64,000 bases of DNA from Streptomyces stelliscabiei (GTDB taxonomy: Bacteria > Actinomycetota > Actinomycetes > Streptomycetales > Streptomycetaceae), in NCBI RefSeq assembly GCF_014873495.1, contig NZ_JADBGF010000001.1, forward strand, positions 2,170,001-2,234,000, given 5' to 3'. The notes under the pieces are model-generated. The model had not been told where the DNA came from, searched no databases, and worked only from the letters and a program-made list of their open reading frames with translations. Shown here piece by piece: positions 44,989 to 54,200 of the stretch. The first letter of the stretch is position 1; every line of letters starts with the position of its first letter. Position numbers and translations under genes: made by a program.

Positions 44989-47900
44989 CCTTCGACACCC
45001 TGCTGGTCGCCAACCGGGGCGAGATCGCCGTCCGGATCATCCGCACCGCCCGCGCACTGGGCCTGCGGACGGTCGCCGTGTACTCCGACGCCGACCGCGC
45101 CGCCGCCCATGTCCGGCTCGCCGACGAGGCGGTACGGCTCGGCCCGGCACCCGCGAAGGAGTCGTACCTCGACGCGGACCTGATCCTGAAGGCCGCCAAG
45201 GACACGGGCGCGGGCGCCGTCCACCCCGGCTACGGTTTCCTCTCCGAGGACGCGGCCTTCGCCCGCCGCTGCGAGGACGCCGACATCGTGTTCGTCGGCC
45301 CGACCCCCGACCAACTCGAACTGTTCGGCGTGAAGCACACGGCACGGCAGGCGGCCGAGGCAGCGGGCGTCCCGCTCCTGCCCGGCACCGACCTGCTGCC
45401 CTCGCTCGCCGAGGCCCTCGACCGGGCCTCGGCCATCGGCTACCCGGTGATGCTCAAGGCCACCGGCGGAGGCGGCGGCATCGGCATGTCGGCGTGCCGG
45501 TCCGCCGCCGAACTGGCCGAGGCATGGGAGCGGGTGCAGCGCGTCGCCGCCGCCTCCTTCTCCTCCGCCGGCGTCTACCTCGAACGTCTCGTCGACCAGG
45601 CCCGTCACGTCGAGGTACAGGTCTTCGGCGACGGCGACGGCCTCGTCGTCACGTTCGGCGACCGCGACTGCTCCCTCCAGCGCCGCAACCAGAAGGTCGT
45701 CGAGGAGGCCCCGGCCCCCGGCCTCCCCGACCATGTGCGCGCCCGGCTGGCCGCCGCCGCCCGCGACCTGTGCGCGAGCGTGGAGTACCGCTCCGCCGGA
45801 ACCGTCGAGTTCGTCTACGACGCCGCCCGCGAGGAGGCGTACTTCCTGGAGGTCAACGCCCGCCTCCAGGTCGAACACCCGGTCACCGAGGAGATCTACG
45901 GCGTCGACCTCGTCGAGTGGATGCTGCGCCTGGCCCGCGGCGACTCCGCCGTCGTACGGGCCCCGGGGCAACCCCGCGGGCACGCCGTCGAGGCCCGGAT
46001 CTACGCGGAGGACCCCTCGCGCGAACACCGGCCGAGCGCGGGCCTGCTGACCCGGGTCGAGTTCCCGCAGGACGTCCGCGTCGACGGCTGGGTCGAGACC
46101 GGCACCGAGGTCACGACCGCGTACGACCCGCTGCTCGCCAAGGTCGTCGCGTACGGCTCCGACCGCGCCCACGCCCTGCACCGGCTGGACGAGGCGCTGG
46201 CCGGGACCCGGGTCGACGGCATCGAGACGAACCTGGGCCTGGTCCGGGCCGCCCTCGACGACCCGGACGTCCGGCACGCCACCCACTCCACGGCCACCCT
46301 CGCCACCGTGACCGACCCGACCCCCCGCATCGAGGTCGTCTCCGGCGGCACCCTCACCACCGTCCAGGACTGGCCGGGCCGCACCGGCCACTGGCAGGTC
46401 GGCGTCCCGCCCTGCGGCCCCATGGACGACCTGTCCTTCCGCCTCGGCAACCGGGCGCTCGGCAACCCCGAGGGCGCCCCCGGCCTCGAATGCACCCTCC
46501 AGGGGCCGGCCCTCCGCTTCACCCACCCCACCACGGTCTGTGTGACGGGCGCCCCCGCCCAGGTGACCGTGGCCGGCGCACCGGTCGCCCAGTGGGAGCC
46601 GGTGACCGTGCCCGCCGGAGCCGTCCTGTCCGTCGGCGCCCCCACGGAACACGGACTGCGCACCTACGTCCTCTTCGCGGGCGGCGGCCTGGACGTGCCG
46701 TCCTTCCTGGGCAGCGCGGCCACCTTCACCCTGGGCCGCTTCGGCGGCCACGGCGGCCGGGAGCTGCGGACCGGCGACGTACTGCACGGCGGGGACGTCA
46801 CGAACGAGGGCCTCGCGGTCCCGCCGGACACCCGCCCGTCCTTCACCACGACCTGGCAGGTCGCCGCCCTCGAAGGCCCGCACGCGGCACCGGAGTTCTT
46901 CACCGAGGAGGACATCCACGAGTTCTACGCGGCCGACTGGAAGGTCCACTTCAACTCGGCCCGCACCGGCGTGCGCCTGGTCGGCCCCAAGCCCCGCTGG
47001 GCCCGCACCGACGGCGGCGAGGCGGGCCTGCACCCCTCCAACATCCACGACACCCCGTACTCGGTCGGCGCGGTCGACTACACCGGCGACATGCCGGTCC
47101 TGCTGGGCCCCGACGGCCCCTCCCTCGGCGGCTTCGTCTGCCCGGCCACCGTCCTGTCCACCGAACGCTGGAAACTCGGGCAGCTGCGCCCGGGCGACAC
47201 GGTCCGCTTCCTCCCGGTGGCCGACGACACCTCGCCGCGCCCCGCGATCGTCGACGGCGGCGTCCTGGCCCGCGACGGCGATGTCACGTACCGCCGCAGC
47301 GGCGACGACAACCTCCTCGTCGAGTTCGGCCCCATGCAGCTCGACCTGGCCCTGCGGATGCGCGTCCACGCCCTGATGGAGGCGGTCGCCGAAGCGGGTC
47401 TCGACGGCGTCACCGACCTCACCCCCGGCATCCGCTCCCTCCAGATCCAGACGAACCCGAGGCTCCTGCCCCAGCCCGAACTCCTCGCGGCGGTACGCCG
47501 GATCGTGGCGTCCCTCCCCCCGACGGACGAACTGGTCGTCCCCTCCCGCACGATCCACCTGCCCCTCTCCTGGGACGACCCCGCGACCCGCGAGGCCATC
47601 GCCCGTTACATGGCGGGCGTCCGCGACGACGCGCCCTGGTGCCCCTGGAACATCGAGTTCATCCGCCGCGTCAACGGCCTGGACTCACCGGCCGACGTCT
47701 ATGACACGGTCTTCGCCGCGGAGTACCTGGTCCTGGGCCTGGGCGACGTCTATCTGGGCGCCCCGGTCGCGACCCCGCTGGACCCCCGCCACCGCCTGGT
47801 GACGACGAAGTACAACCCGGCCCGCACCTGGACAGCGGAGAACTCGGTCGGCATCGGCGGCGCGTATCTCTGCATCTACGGCATGGAGGGGCCCGGCGGC

Positions 47901-48503
47901 TACCAGTTCGTCGGCCGCACCACCCAGGTCTGGTCCCCCTGGCAGCAGCGCGGCGCCTTCGAACCCGGCTCCCCGTGGCTCCTGCGCTTCTTCGACCGGA
48001 TCAAGTGGTACCCCGTCGAGGCCGACGAACTGCTCTCCCTCCGCTCGGACATCGTCTCGGGCCGCTTCGTCCCGCGCGTGGAGGACGGCACGTTCTCCCT
48101 GGCGGAGTACGAGACGTTCCTGTCGGAACACGCCGAGTCCATCGCCGAGTTCAGGGCCGGACAGCAGGCCGCCTTCGCGGCGGAGCGGGCGGCCTGGGAA
48201 GCGGCCGGCGAGTTCACCCGGGCGGAGGCGGCCCCCGCGCCCCCGGCCGCCCCGGCGCAGATCCACGTCCCCGAGGGCGGCCGGCTGATCGAGGCCGAGT
48301 TCACCGCCTCCGTCTGGCAGGTGAACGTGCGCCCGGGCGACCGGGTGACCACCGGCCAGCCCCTGCTGACCCTGGAGGCGATGAAGATGGAGTCCCGCGT
48401 CCCCGCCCCCACGGACGGCGTCATCGACCAGATCCTGACCACCCCGGGCACCCAGGTGAACGCGGGCACCCCCTTGCTCATCCTGACACCGAGCCCCCTC
48501 TAG
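44985..48503 (+). CDS. biotin-dependent urea/guanidine carboxylase
   Basis: 1172 residues, full length for this single-chain enzyme. The biotin carboxylase (1-450) has LLVANRGEIAVRIIRTARAL, KATGGGGGIGMS, HVEVQVFGDGDG and EVNARLQVEHPVTEE. The KipI/KipA-like carboxyltransferase (~460-1070) includes PMDDLSFRLGNRALGNPEGAPGLE and GYQFVGRTTQVW. The biotin carrier domain at the end has EAMKMES with the biotin lysine K1134. Linkage to two DUF1989 genes and allophanate hydrolase points to guanidine as substrate, giving carboxyguanidine with ATP and bicarbonate. The urea reaction cannot be excluded from sequence. The ATG overlaps the previous stop. Confidence 0.92.
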   Translation: MTFDTLLVANRGEIAVRIIRTARALGLRTVAVYSDADRAAAHVRLADEAVRLGPAPAKESYLDADLILKAAKDTGAGAVHPGYGFLSEDAAFARRCEDADIVFVGPTPDQLELFGVKHTARQAAEAAGVPLLPGTDLLPSLAEALDRASAIGYPVMLKATGGGGGIGMSACRSAAELAEAWERVQRVAAASFSSAGVYLERLVDQARHVEVQVFGDGDGLVVTFGDRDCSLQRRNQKVVEEAPAPGLPDHVRARLAAAARDLCASVEYRSAGTVEFVYDAAREEAYFLEVNARLQVEHPVTEEIYGVDLVEWMLRLARGDSAVVRAPGQPRGHAVEARIYAEDPSREHRPSAGLLTRVEFPQDVRVDGWVETGTEVTTAYDPLLAKVVAYGSDRAHALHRLDEALAGTRVDGIETNLGLVRAALDDPDVRHATHSTATLATVTDPTPRIEVVSGGTLTTVQDWPGRTGHWQVGVPPCGPMDDLSFRLGNRALGNPEGAPGLECTLQGPALRFTHPTTVCVTGAPAQVTVAGAPVAQWEPVTVPAGAVLSVGAPTEHGLRTYVLFAGGGLDVPSFLGSAATFTLGRFGGHGGRELRTGDVLHGGDVTNEGLAVPPDTRPSFTTTWQVAALEGPHAAPEFFTEEDIHEFYAADWKVHFNSARTGVRLVGPKPRWARTDGGEAGLHPSNIHDTPYSVGAVDYTGDMPVLLGPDGPSLGGFVCPATVLSTERWKLGQLRPGDTVRFLPVADDTSPRPAIVDGGVLARDGDVTYRRSGDDNLLVEFGPMQLDLALRMRVHALMEAVAEAGLDGVTDLTPGIRSLQIQTNPRLLPQPELLAAVRRIVASLPPTDELVVPSRTIHLPLSWDDPATREAIARYMAGVRDDAPWCPWNIEFIRRVNGLDSPADVYDTVFAAEYLVLGLGDVYLGAPVATPLDPRHRLVTTKYNPARTWTAENSVGIGGAYLCIYGMEGPGGYQFVGRTTQVWSPWQQRGAFEPGSPWLLRFFDRIKWYPVEADELLSLRSDIVSGRFVPRVEDGTFSLAEYETFLSEHAESIAEFRAGQQAAFAAERAAWEAAGEFTRAEAAPAPPAAPAQIHVPEGGRLIEAEFTASVWQVNVRPGDRVTTGQPLLTLEAMKMESRVPAPTDGVIDQILTTPGTQVNAGTPLLILTPSPL

Positions 48504-48650
48504 GGGCGCGAGGAACTGCGCGAGAAGCCCCACACACCCGCACCGGCCGACGATCCCGCACCCCCGGCCCCCTCAGGCGCAAGGGGGCCGAAGGGGCACA
48601 GCCCCTCGGGGAGGGGACGGGTAGGGGCGGCGGGGGCGAGAGAATCACGC
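48504..48650. repeat. dispersed intergenic repeat, copy C, inside the carboxylase-allophanate hydrolase operon
   Basis: The head GGGGCGCGAGGAACTGCGCG directly follows the carboxylase stop. The tail 48599-48640 matches 25207-25248 at 41 of 42 positions. Together the element occupies most of the 194-bp gap in an operon whose other junctions overlap by four bases, so it looks like a later insertion. It has several G-rich and C-rich inverted segments. Confidence 0.82.
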
Positions 48651-48697
48651 GCACCCCCTCCGCCCCGCAGCCGATCACAGCACGCCGAGGAGCACAG

Positions 48698-50371
48698 ATG
48701 CCGACCTCCCCCACCCTCACCAGAGTCCGCACGGCCTACGCCCGCATCGAAGCCGTGGACCGCCCCGAGATCTGGATCGGCCTCCGCCCCCAGGCGGAGG
48801 TCGAGGCCGAGGCCCGCACCCTCGACGCCCGCCTCGCCACCGGCATCCCCCTCCCCCTCGCCGGCCGCCTCGTCGCCGTCAAGGGCAACATCGACGTCCA
48901 CGGCCTCCCCACCACCGCGGGCTGCCCGGCGTACGCGTACACCCCCGACGCCGACGCCCCCGTGGTCGCCCGCCTGCGCGCGGCCGGCGCCCTCGTCCTC
49001 GGCACCACCAACCTCGACCAGTTCGCCACGGGCCTGGTCGGCACCCGCTCCCCGCACGGCGCCGTACGGAACGCCCACGACCCGTCCCGCATCAGCGGCG
49101 GCTCCAGCTCCGGCTCGGCCGTGGCGGTGGCGCTGGGCATCGTCGACTTCGCGCTCGGCACCGACACCGCCGGCTCCGGCAGGGTGCCCGCCGCCTTCAA
49201 CGGCATCGTCGGCCTGAAGCCCACCCGGGGCCTGGTCCCCACCACCGGTGTGGTCCCGGCGTGCGCCTCGATCGACTGCGTCACGGTGTTCGCCCGCACC
49301 CTCCCGGAGGCCGAACAGGCCCTGGCCCACATGGCCTCCCCGCCCGACCGCGTCCTCCCGCCGCTCGCCCAGCGCTCCCCGGGCCCCTGGCGTGTCGCCG
49401 TACCCCCACGCGAGCAGCTCGGCGAACTGGACGAGGGCTGGGCGGAGGCGTACGAGTCGGCGGTGACCCGCCTGAGGGCAGCGGGCGCGGACGTACGCCC
49501 CCTCGACCTCACCCCCTTCACCGAGGCCGCGGCCATGCTCTACCAGGGCGCGTTCGTGGCCGAGCGCTACACGGCGGTCGGCGGCTTCGTCGACAAGGCG
49601 CTCGCGGACGGCGTCGACTCCCTCGACCCCACGGTCGCCGGCATCATCACCCGGGCCCGGGACATCCCGGCCCACCAGCTGTTCGCCGACCAGGACCGGC
49701 TGAGCACCCTGCGTGCCCGCGCCCTGGCCGAACTGGGCGACGCGGACGCCCTGTTGCTGCCGACGGCGCCGGGGCACCCGACGCTCGCCGAGGTCGCCGC
49801 CGACCCACTGGGCGCGAACGCCCGCCTCGGCCGTTTCACCAACTCCACGAACCTGTTCGACCTGGCGGCCGTCGCGGTTCCCGCAGGCGAGGTGAACGGC
49901 CTCCCGTTCGGCGTCATGCTGATCGGTCCCGCCTTCACGGACGCCCGCCTGGCCGGCGTCGCCGCTCTCCTCCAGCCGGAGGCCCGGCTGGCGGTCGTGG
50001 GCGCCCACCTCTCCGGCCAGCCCCTGAACACCCAGCTCCTGTCCCTGGGCGCCCAGCTGGAGCGCACGACCACCACGGCCCCCGTCTACCGCCTGCACGC
50101 CCTGCGCACGACCCCGCCGAAGCCGGGCCTGGTCCATGTGGGCGAGGGCGGTGCCGCCGTCGAGACCGAGATCTGGCGCCTCCCGGCAGCGGGCCTGGGC
50201 CGCCTGCTGACCGCACTCCCCCGCCCGATGGCCCTGGGCACCGTCGAACTGTCCGACGGCACCCGGGCCCCGGGCTTCCTCTGCGAGCCGACGGCGCTGC
50301 GGGACGCCGAGGACATCACGGAGTACGGCGGCTGGCGCTCCTATCTGAACCACCGGGCCGACCGGCCCTAG
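48698..50371 (+). CDS. atzF: allophanate hydrolase
   Basis: 557 residues; CGAGGAG precedes the ATG. It is an amidase-signature enzyme with catalytic K62 (AVKGNIDV), the cis-Ser in ISGGSSSGSA (~136) and nucleophile S160 in DTAGSGR. The extra C-terminal domain from ~460 (GLVHVGEGGAAVETEIW, EPTALRDAEDITEYGGWRSY) is typical of AtzF/DUR1 allophanate hydrolases, as opposed to plain amidases. It splits allophanate into CO2 and two ammonia, the last step of guanidine or urea use by carboxylation. It converges with the helicase gene, 33 bp apart. Confidence 0.93.
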   Translation: MPTSPTLTRVRTAYARIEAVDRPEIWIGLRPQAEVEAEARTLDARLATGIPLPLAGRLVAVKGNIDVHGLPTTAGCPAYAYTPDADAPVVARLRAAGALVLGTTNLDQFATGLVGTRSPHGAVRNAHDPSRISGGSSSGSAVAVALGIVDFALGTDTAGSGRVPAAFNGIVGLKPTRGLVPTTGVVPACASIDCVTVFARTLPEAEQALAHMASPPDRVLPPLAQRSPGPWRVAVPPREQLGELDEGWAEAYESAVTRLRAAGADVRPLDLTPFTEAAAMLYQGAFVAERYTAVGGFVDKALADGVDSLDPTVAGIITRARDIPAHQLFADQDRLSTLRARALAELGDADALLLPTAPGHPTLAEVAADPLGANARLGRFTNSTNLFDLAAVAVPAGEVNGLPFGVMLIGPAFTDARLAGVAALLQPEARLAVVGAHLSGQPLNTQLLSLGAQLERTTTTAPVYRLHALRTTPPKPGLVHVGEGGAAVETEIWRLPAAGLGRLLTALPRPMALGTVELSDGTRAPGFLCEPTALRDAEDITEYGGWRSYLNHRADRP

Positions 50372-50404
50372 CGGTCCCGTCCCGGTATCCGGCTGCGGGC
50401 GGCC

Positions 50405-53209
50405 TCACCCCACCGAGGAGTAGGCCACCACCCCTCTCAGCAGCCCGTCCACAGCCTTCCGCGCGTTCTTCCCCACGCTCGACCCGGGCGGCGCCGCCGC
50501 CGAGATCTGCCCCAGCACGTCGATCACCTGCTTGCACCACCGCACGAAGTCACCGGCCGGCATCTCCACCTCCCGCAGCACCTCGTCGAGCCCCGACCCC
50601 GAAGCCCACATGTACGCGGCCCAGGCGAAGCCGAGGTCGGGCTCGCGCTGCCCCACCCCTTCGCTCTGCGTGATCCGGAACTCCTCCTCCAGCGCGTCCA
50701 GCCGCCCCCAGATCCGCACCATCTCCCCCAGCGCGGCCTTGGCGTTCCCGGACGGCAGCTTCGGCGCCATCGCGTCGTCCGCGGCCCGTGCCTCGTACAC
50801 CAGCGCGGAGACGCACGCGGCGAGCTCGGCGGGCCCGAGCCCCTCCCAGACGCCCGCCCGCAGACATTCGCTCGCCAGCAGGTCCAGCTCGCCGTAGAGC
50901 CGCGCGAGCCGCTTCCCGTGCTCGGTGACCTCGTCGGCCCGCAGGTAGTCCAGCTCGGTCAGCAGGGCGACGATCCGGTCGAAGGTCCGCGCGATGGTGT
51001 TCGTCCGGCCCTCGATACGTCGCTCCAGCTGCGCGGTGTCCCGCTTCAGCCGGTGGTAGCGCTCGGCCCAGCGCGCGTGATCCTCACGGTCGCTGCACCC
51101 GTGGCACGGATGGGCCCGCAGCTCCGCCCGCAGCCGGGCGATCTCACGGTCGTCCGCCGCGGCGGCCCTCCGCTTGCGGTGCCGGTCGGGCACGAGGTGC
51201 CCGGCCTTGGTGCGCAGCGCGGACGCCAGGTCCCGCCGCGACTGCGGTGAACGCGGGTTGAAGGACTTCGGGATCCGCATCCGCTCCAGCGCCTCCACGG
51301 GCACCGGGAAGTCCATCGAGGCCAGCCGCTTGACCTGGCGCTCGGCGGTCAGCACCAGCGGGCGCGGACCGTCGTGCTGCTCGAACCCGCGGTGGCCGTT
51401 GGACCGCCCGGCGGGCAGCCCGGGATCCAGCACCAGCGCCAGACCCGCGTACTTGCCGGTCGGCACATGGATGACATCGCCCGGCTTCAGCTTCTCCAGC
51501 GCGACCGCCGCCTCCGCCCGCCGCTGGGCCACGCCCTGCTTCGCCAGATCGGTCTCGCGGTCCTTCAGCTCCCGCCGCAGGCGCGCGTACTCCTCGAAGT
51601 CCCCGAGGTGGCAGGTCATGGACTCCTGGTAGCCCTCCAGGCCCTCCTCGTTGCGCTGGACCTGCCGGGAGATCCCGACGACCGACTTGTCTGCCTGGAA
51701 CTGCGCGAACGAGGTCTCCAGCAGCTCGCGCGAGCGGTGCCGCCCGAACTGCTCGACCAGGTTGACCGCCATGTTGTACGACGGCTTGAAGCTGGAGCGC
51801 AGCGGATAGGTACGGGTGCCCGCGAGCCCGGCCAGATGGTCGGGGTTCATCCCGCGCTGCCACAGCACCACCGCGTGGCCCTCGACGTCGATGCCGCGCC
51901 GGCCCGCGCGCCCCGTCAGCTGTGTGTACTCGCCGGGGGTGATGTCGGCGTGCTGCTCGCCGTTCCACTTGACGAGCTTCTCCAGCACCACCGAGCGGGC
52001 GGGCATGTTGATGCCGAGCGCGAGGGTCTCGGTGGCGAACACGGCCTTGACGAGGCCGCGTACGAAGAGTTCCTCGACGACCTCCTTGAACGTCGGCAGC
52101 ATGCCCGCGTGGTGGGCCGCGATCCCGCGCTCCAGGCCCTCCAGCCACTCGTAGTAGCCAAGGACATGGAGGTCCTCGTTCGGGATGGAGGCGGTGCGCT
52201 CCTCGACCAGGGCGCGCACCTTGAGCCGGGACTCGTCGTCGTTCAGCCTGAGGCCCGCGTACAGGCACTGCTGGACTGCGGCCTCGCAGGCGGCGCGGCT
52301 GAAGATGAAGGTGATGGCGGGCAACAGGCCTTCGGAGTCGAGCCGTTCGATGACCTCGGGGCGGCTCGGGATCCAGATCCTCGACCGCTGTCTGCGCTCG
52401 CGCTCACGGTCCGCCTCGCGCATGGACCGGCCGCGTCGGCGGTCCTGGTAGGAGGGCCGGCTGGCCTCCATCCGCGCCATCCGGGTCAAGTCCGGGTTGA
52501 CGGCCTTCTTGTTGCCCTCGCCCTCCTCGAACAGGTCGTACATCCGCCGTCCGGCGAGCACGTGCTGGAACAGCGGCACGGGCCGGTGCTCGGAGACGAT
52601 CACGTCGGTGTCGCCGCGCACGGTGTCCAGCCAGTCGCCGAACTCCTCCGCGTTGGACACGGTGGCCGAGAGGGAGACGAGCGTGACCGACTCGGGGAGG
52701 TGGATGATCACCTCTTCCCAGACGGCGCCCCGGAAGCGGTCGGAGAGGTAGTGCACCTCGTCCATGACCACGTACCCGAGGCCCAGGAGCGTCTGGGAGC
52801 CCGCGTACAGCATGTTCCGCAGCACCTCGGTGGTCATCACGACCACCGGGGCATCGGAGTTGACGCTGTTGTCGCCGGTGAGCAGGCCGACCTTGTCGGC
52901 GCCGTAGCGGCGGCACAGGTCGGAGTACTTCTGGTTCGACAGGGCCTTGATGGGTGTCGTGTAGAAGCACTTCTTGCCCTGCTCCAGGGCGAGGTGGACG
53001 GCGAACTCGCCGACGATCGTCTTGCCCGAGCCGGTGGGGGCGGCCACCAGGACGCCCTTGCCCGACTCCAGCGACTGGCAGGCCTCGATCTGGAAGGGGT
53101 CGAGACCGAAGTCGTACATCGCGCGGAAACCGGCGAGCGCGGTGGCCTGCTCGACAGCGCGCCTACGTGCTGCCGCGTAACGCTCGGCCGGGGAGAGGTC
53201 CTCTGTCAT
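50405..53209 (-). CDS. helY: Ski2-like DEAD/DEAH helicase (HelY type)
   Basis: 934 residues from the ATG at 53209; the 15 codons before it are not needed. Motif I APTGSGKT (57-64), Ia TPIKALSNQKY, II DEVH (150-153), III SATVSN, V ETLALGINMPAR and VI QLTGRAGRRG are all present. The C-terminal half carries an rRNA-processing-arch/DSHCT-like region. An arginine-rich insert (~250-280, RRRGRSMREADRERERR) is typical of actinobacterial members. It is presumably an RNA helicase for turnover or ribosome maturation. It is the first gene of the conserved block with tat and paf genes on this strand. Confidence 0.93.
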   Translation of the reverse strand: MTEDLSPAERYAAARRRAVEQATALAGFRAMYDFGLDPFQIEACQSLESGKGVLVAAPTGSGKTIVGEFAVHLALEQGKKCFYTTPIKALSNQKYSDLCRRYGADKVGLLTGDNSVNSDAPVVVMTTEVLRNMLYAGSQTLLGLGYVVMDEVHYLSDRFRGAVWEEVIIHLPESVTLVSLSATVSNAEEFGDWLDTVRGDTDVIVSEHRPVPLFQHVLAGRRMYDLFEEGEGNKKAVNPDLTRMARMEASRPSYQDRRRGRSMREADRERERRQRSRIWIPSRPEVIERLDSEGLLPAITFIFSRAACEAAVQQCLYAGLRLNDDESRLKVRALVEERTASIPNEDLHVLGYYEWLEGLERGIAAHHAGMLPTFKEVVEELFVRGLVKAVFATETLALGINMPARSVVLEKLVKWNGEQHADITPGEYTQLTGRAGRRGIDVEGHAVVLWQRGMNPDHLAGLAGTRTYPLRSSFKPSYNMAVNLVEQFGRHRSRELLETSFAQFQADKSVVGISRQVQRNEEGLEGYQESMTCHLGDFEEYARLRRELKDRETDLAKQGVAQRRAEAAVALEKLKPGDVIHVPTGKYAGLALVLDPGLPAGRSNGHRGFEQHDGPRPLVLTAERQVKRLASMDFPVPVEALERMRIPKSFNPRSPQSRRDLASALRTKAGHLVPDRHRKRRAAAADDREIARLRAELRAHPCHGCSDREDHARWAERYHRLKRDTAQLERRIEGRTNTIARTFDRIVALLTELDYLRADEVTEHGKRLARLYGELDLLASECLRAGVWEGLGPAELAACVSALVYEARAADDAMAPKLPSGNAKAALGEMVRIWGRLDALEEEFRITQSEGVGQREPDLGFAWAAYMWASGSGLDEVLREVEMPAGDFVRWCKQVIDVLGQISAAAPPGSSVGKNARKAVDGLLRGVVAYSSVG

Positions 53210-53556
53210 CGTGCTTTCGAGCGTACCGGGCCCCGCTGACAACAGGACGATCATTATCCGGATCAGATCCTGTTAAACCTGGGATAAGCGCAGCTCACAC
53301 CCCTGCCTCGGCGCCCCCTCGGACCCACGGCGCAGGAGCGGCGGCAGCGGGCCACCGGTCACGGCGCCCGGGGCTCCGTCGGGTCCCAGCTTCCCTGCCC
53401 GTCGGCCCCGTCGCGGCCCCTCCCTCGCACCCCGGCGTGGGTAAGCGCTTTCCCAACTGCCTTGACAAGGCCCCATCACGGCAACAACGATCACCGAAGT
53501 CCGCGACGGCCGATGACCATCCGGCCGCATGTCGCCTATCACCACGGGGAGTTCAC

Positions 53557-54054
53557 ATGAAACGACGCAACACGCGCGCCATGACCACCGGTGCCGCCCT
53601 GGGACTTGCCATGGTCGGCCTCGTCGCCGTCCCGTCCCCGGCCACTGCCGCCGCGGCCAGCAAGTGCACGGGTGAGCAGCACAAGACGTACGACACGATC
53701 GGCGCCGACCTCGACGTGTACGTCAACCTGTGCGTGTCGAGGACATCGGGCAACGACTACCAGGCCACCGTGAAGTTCCGGTGGTCGGACGGTGGCGGGG
53801 GCCTCAGCACCGGCATGGACAAGCTCAAGGTCAATCTGCGCCTGGAGCGCAACGACGTCACCCAGCGCAGCGGTAGCGCCGACTGGGCCGAGGCGACCAA
53901 CTTCGCCCAGTCGGGCAACCGCGGTTTCTCGACCACGACCTTCCACAGCACCACGACGGGTGGTTGGACCGCCGACGGCGACATCGACTGGGACATCAAC
54001 AACGACGGAACGGGTGGCGGCACGACCCCCCTGCAAGGCTCACCCGAGATCTAG
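53557..54054 (+). CDS. small secreted protein, unknown function
   Basis: 165 residues. A clear Sec signal peptide (MKRRNTRAMTTGAALGLAMV..., Ala-x-Ala end near residue 32) leaves a mature domain of ~130 residues. It is rich in Thr, Ser, Gly and Asp, with two Cys (SKCTGEQ and VNLCVSR) that likely form a disulphide. No family was recognised. GGGGAG precedes the ATG, and a strong terminator follows the stop by 29 bp. It stands alone between the helicase and tatC and points the other way. Confidence 0.82.
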   Translation: MKRRNTRAMTTGAALGLAMVGLVAVPSPATAAAASKCTGEQHKTYDTIGADLDVYVNLCVSRTSGNDYQATVKFRWSDGGGGLSTGMDKLKVNLRLERNDVTQRSGSADWAEATNFAQSGNRGFSTTTFHSTTTGGWTADGDIDWDINNDGTGGGTTPLQGSPEI

Positions 54055-54083
54055 CGGAACCCCGGCGTTCACCGCCGAACAGT

Positions 54084-54122
54084 GACTGGGGGTCTACCGG
54101 TTGTACCGGTAGACCCCCAGTC
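54084..54122. terminator. bidirectional terminator hairpin
   Basis: An exact 18-bp stem (GACTGGGGGTCTACCGGT at 54084-54101, complement at 54105-54122) encloses a 3-base loop. It lies between two convergent genes, the secreted protein and tatC. There is no T-run on either side, as is usual in Streptomyces, but the stem alone is long and stable enough to stop transcription. Confidence 0.93.
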
Positions 54123-54200
54123 GCGTTCGAGGTGGGCGGGAGACCGATCAGGCCTCCTCACGCGGAGAGCACCCGTCCGCCCGCGGAACCCCGGCCCGTT

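Noticed and set aside
44523..47558. 1011-codon open frame antisense to the carboxylase
   Set aside because: A GC-driven shadow with Asp/Gly/Val/Arg noise; the plus strand has a complete, motif-rich carboxylase.
53461..53490. Sigma-70 promoter TTGACA for the secreted protein
   Set aside because: A TTGACA is present at 53462, but no acceptable -10 hexamer lies 16-19 bases downstream, so it was not listed.
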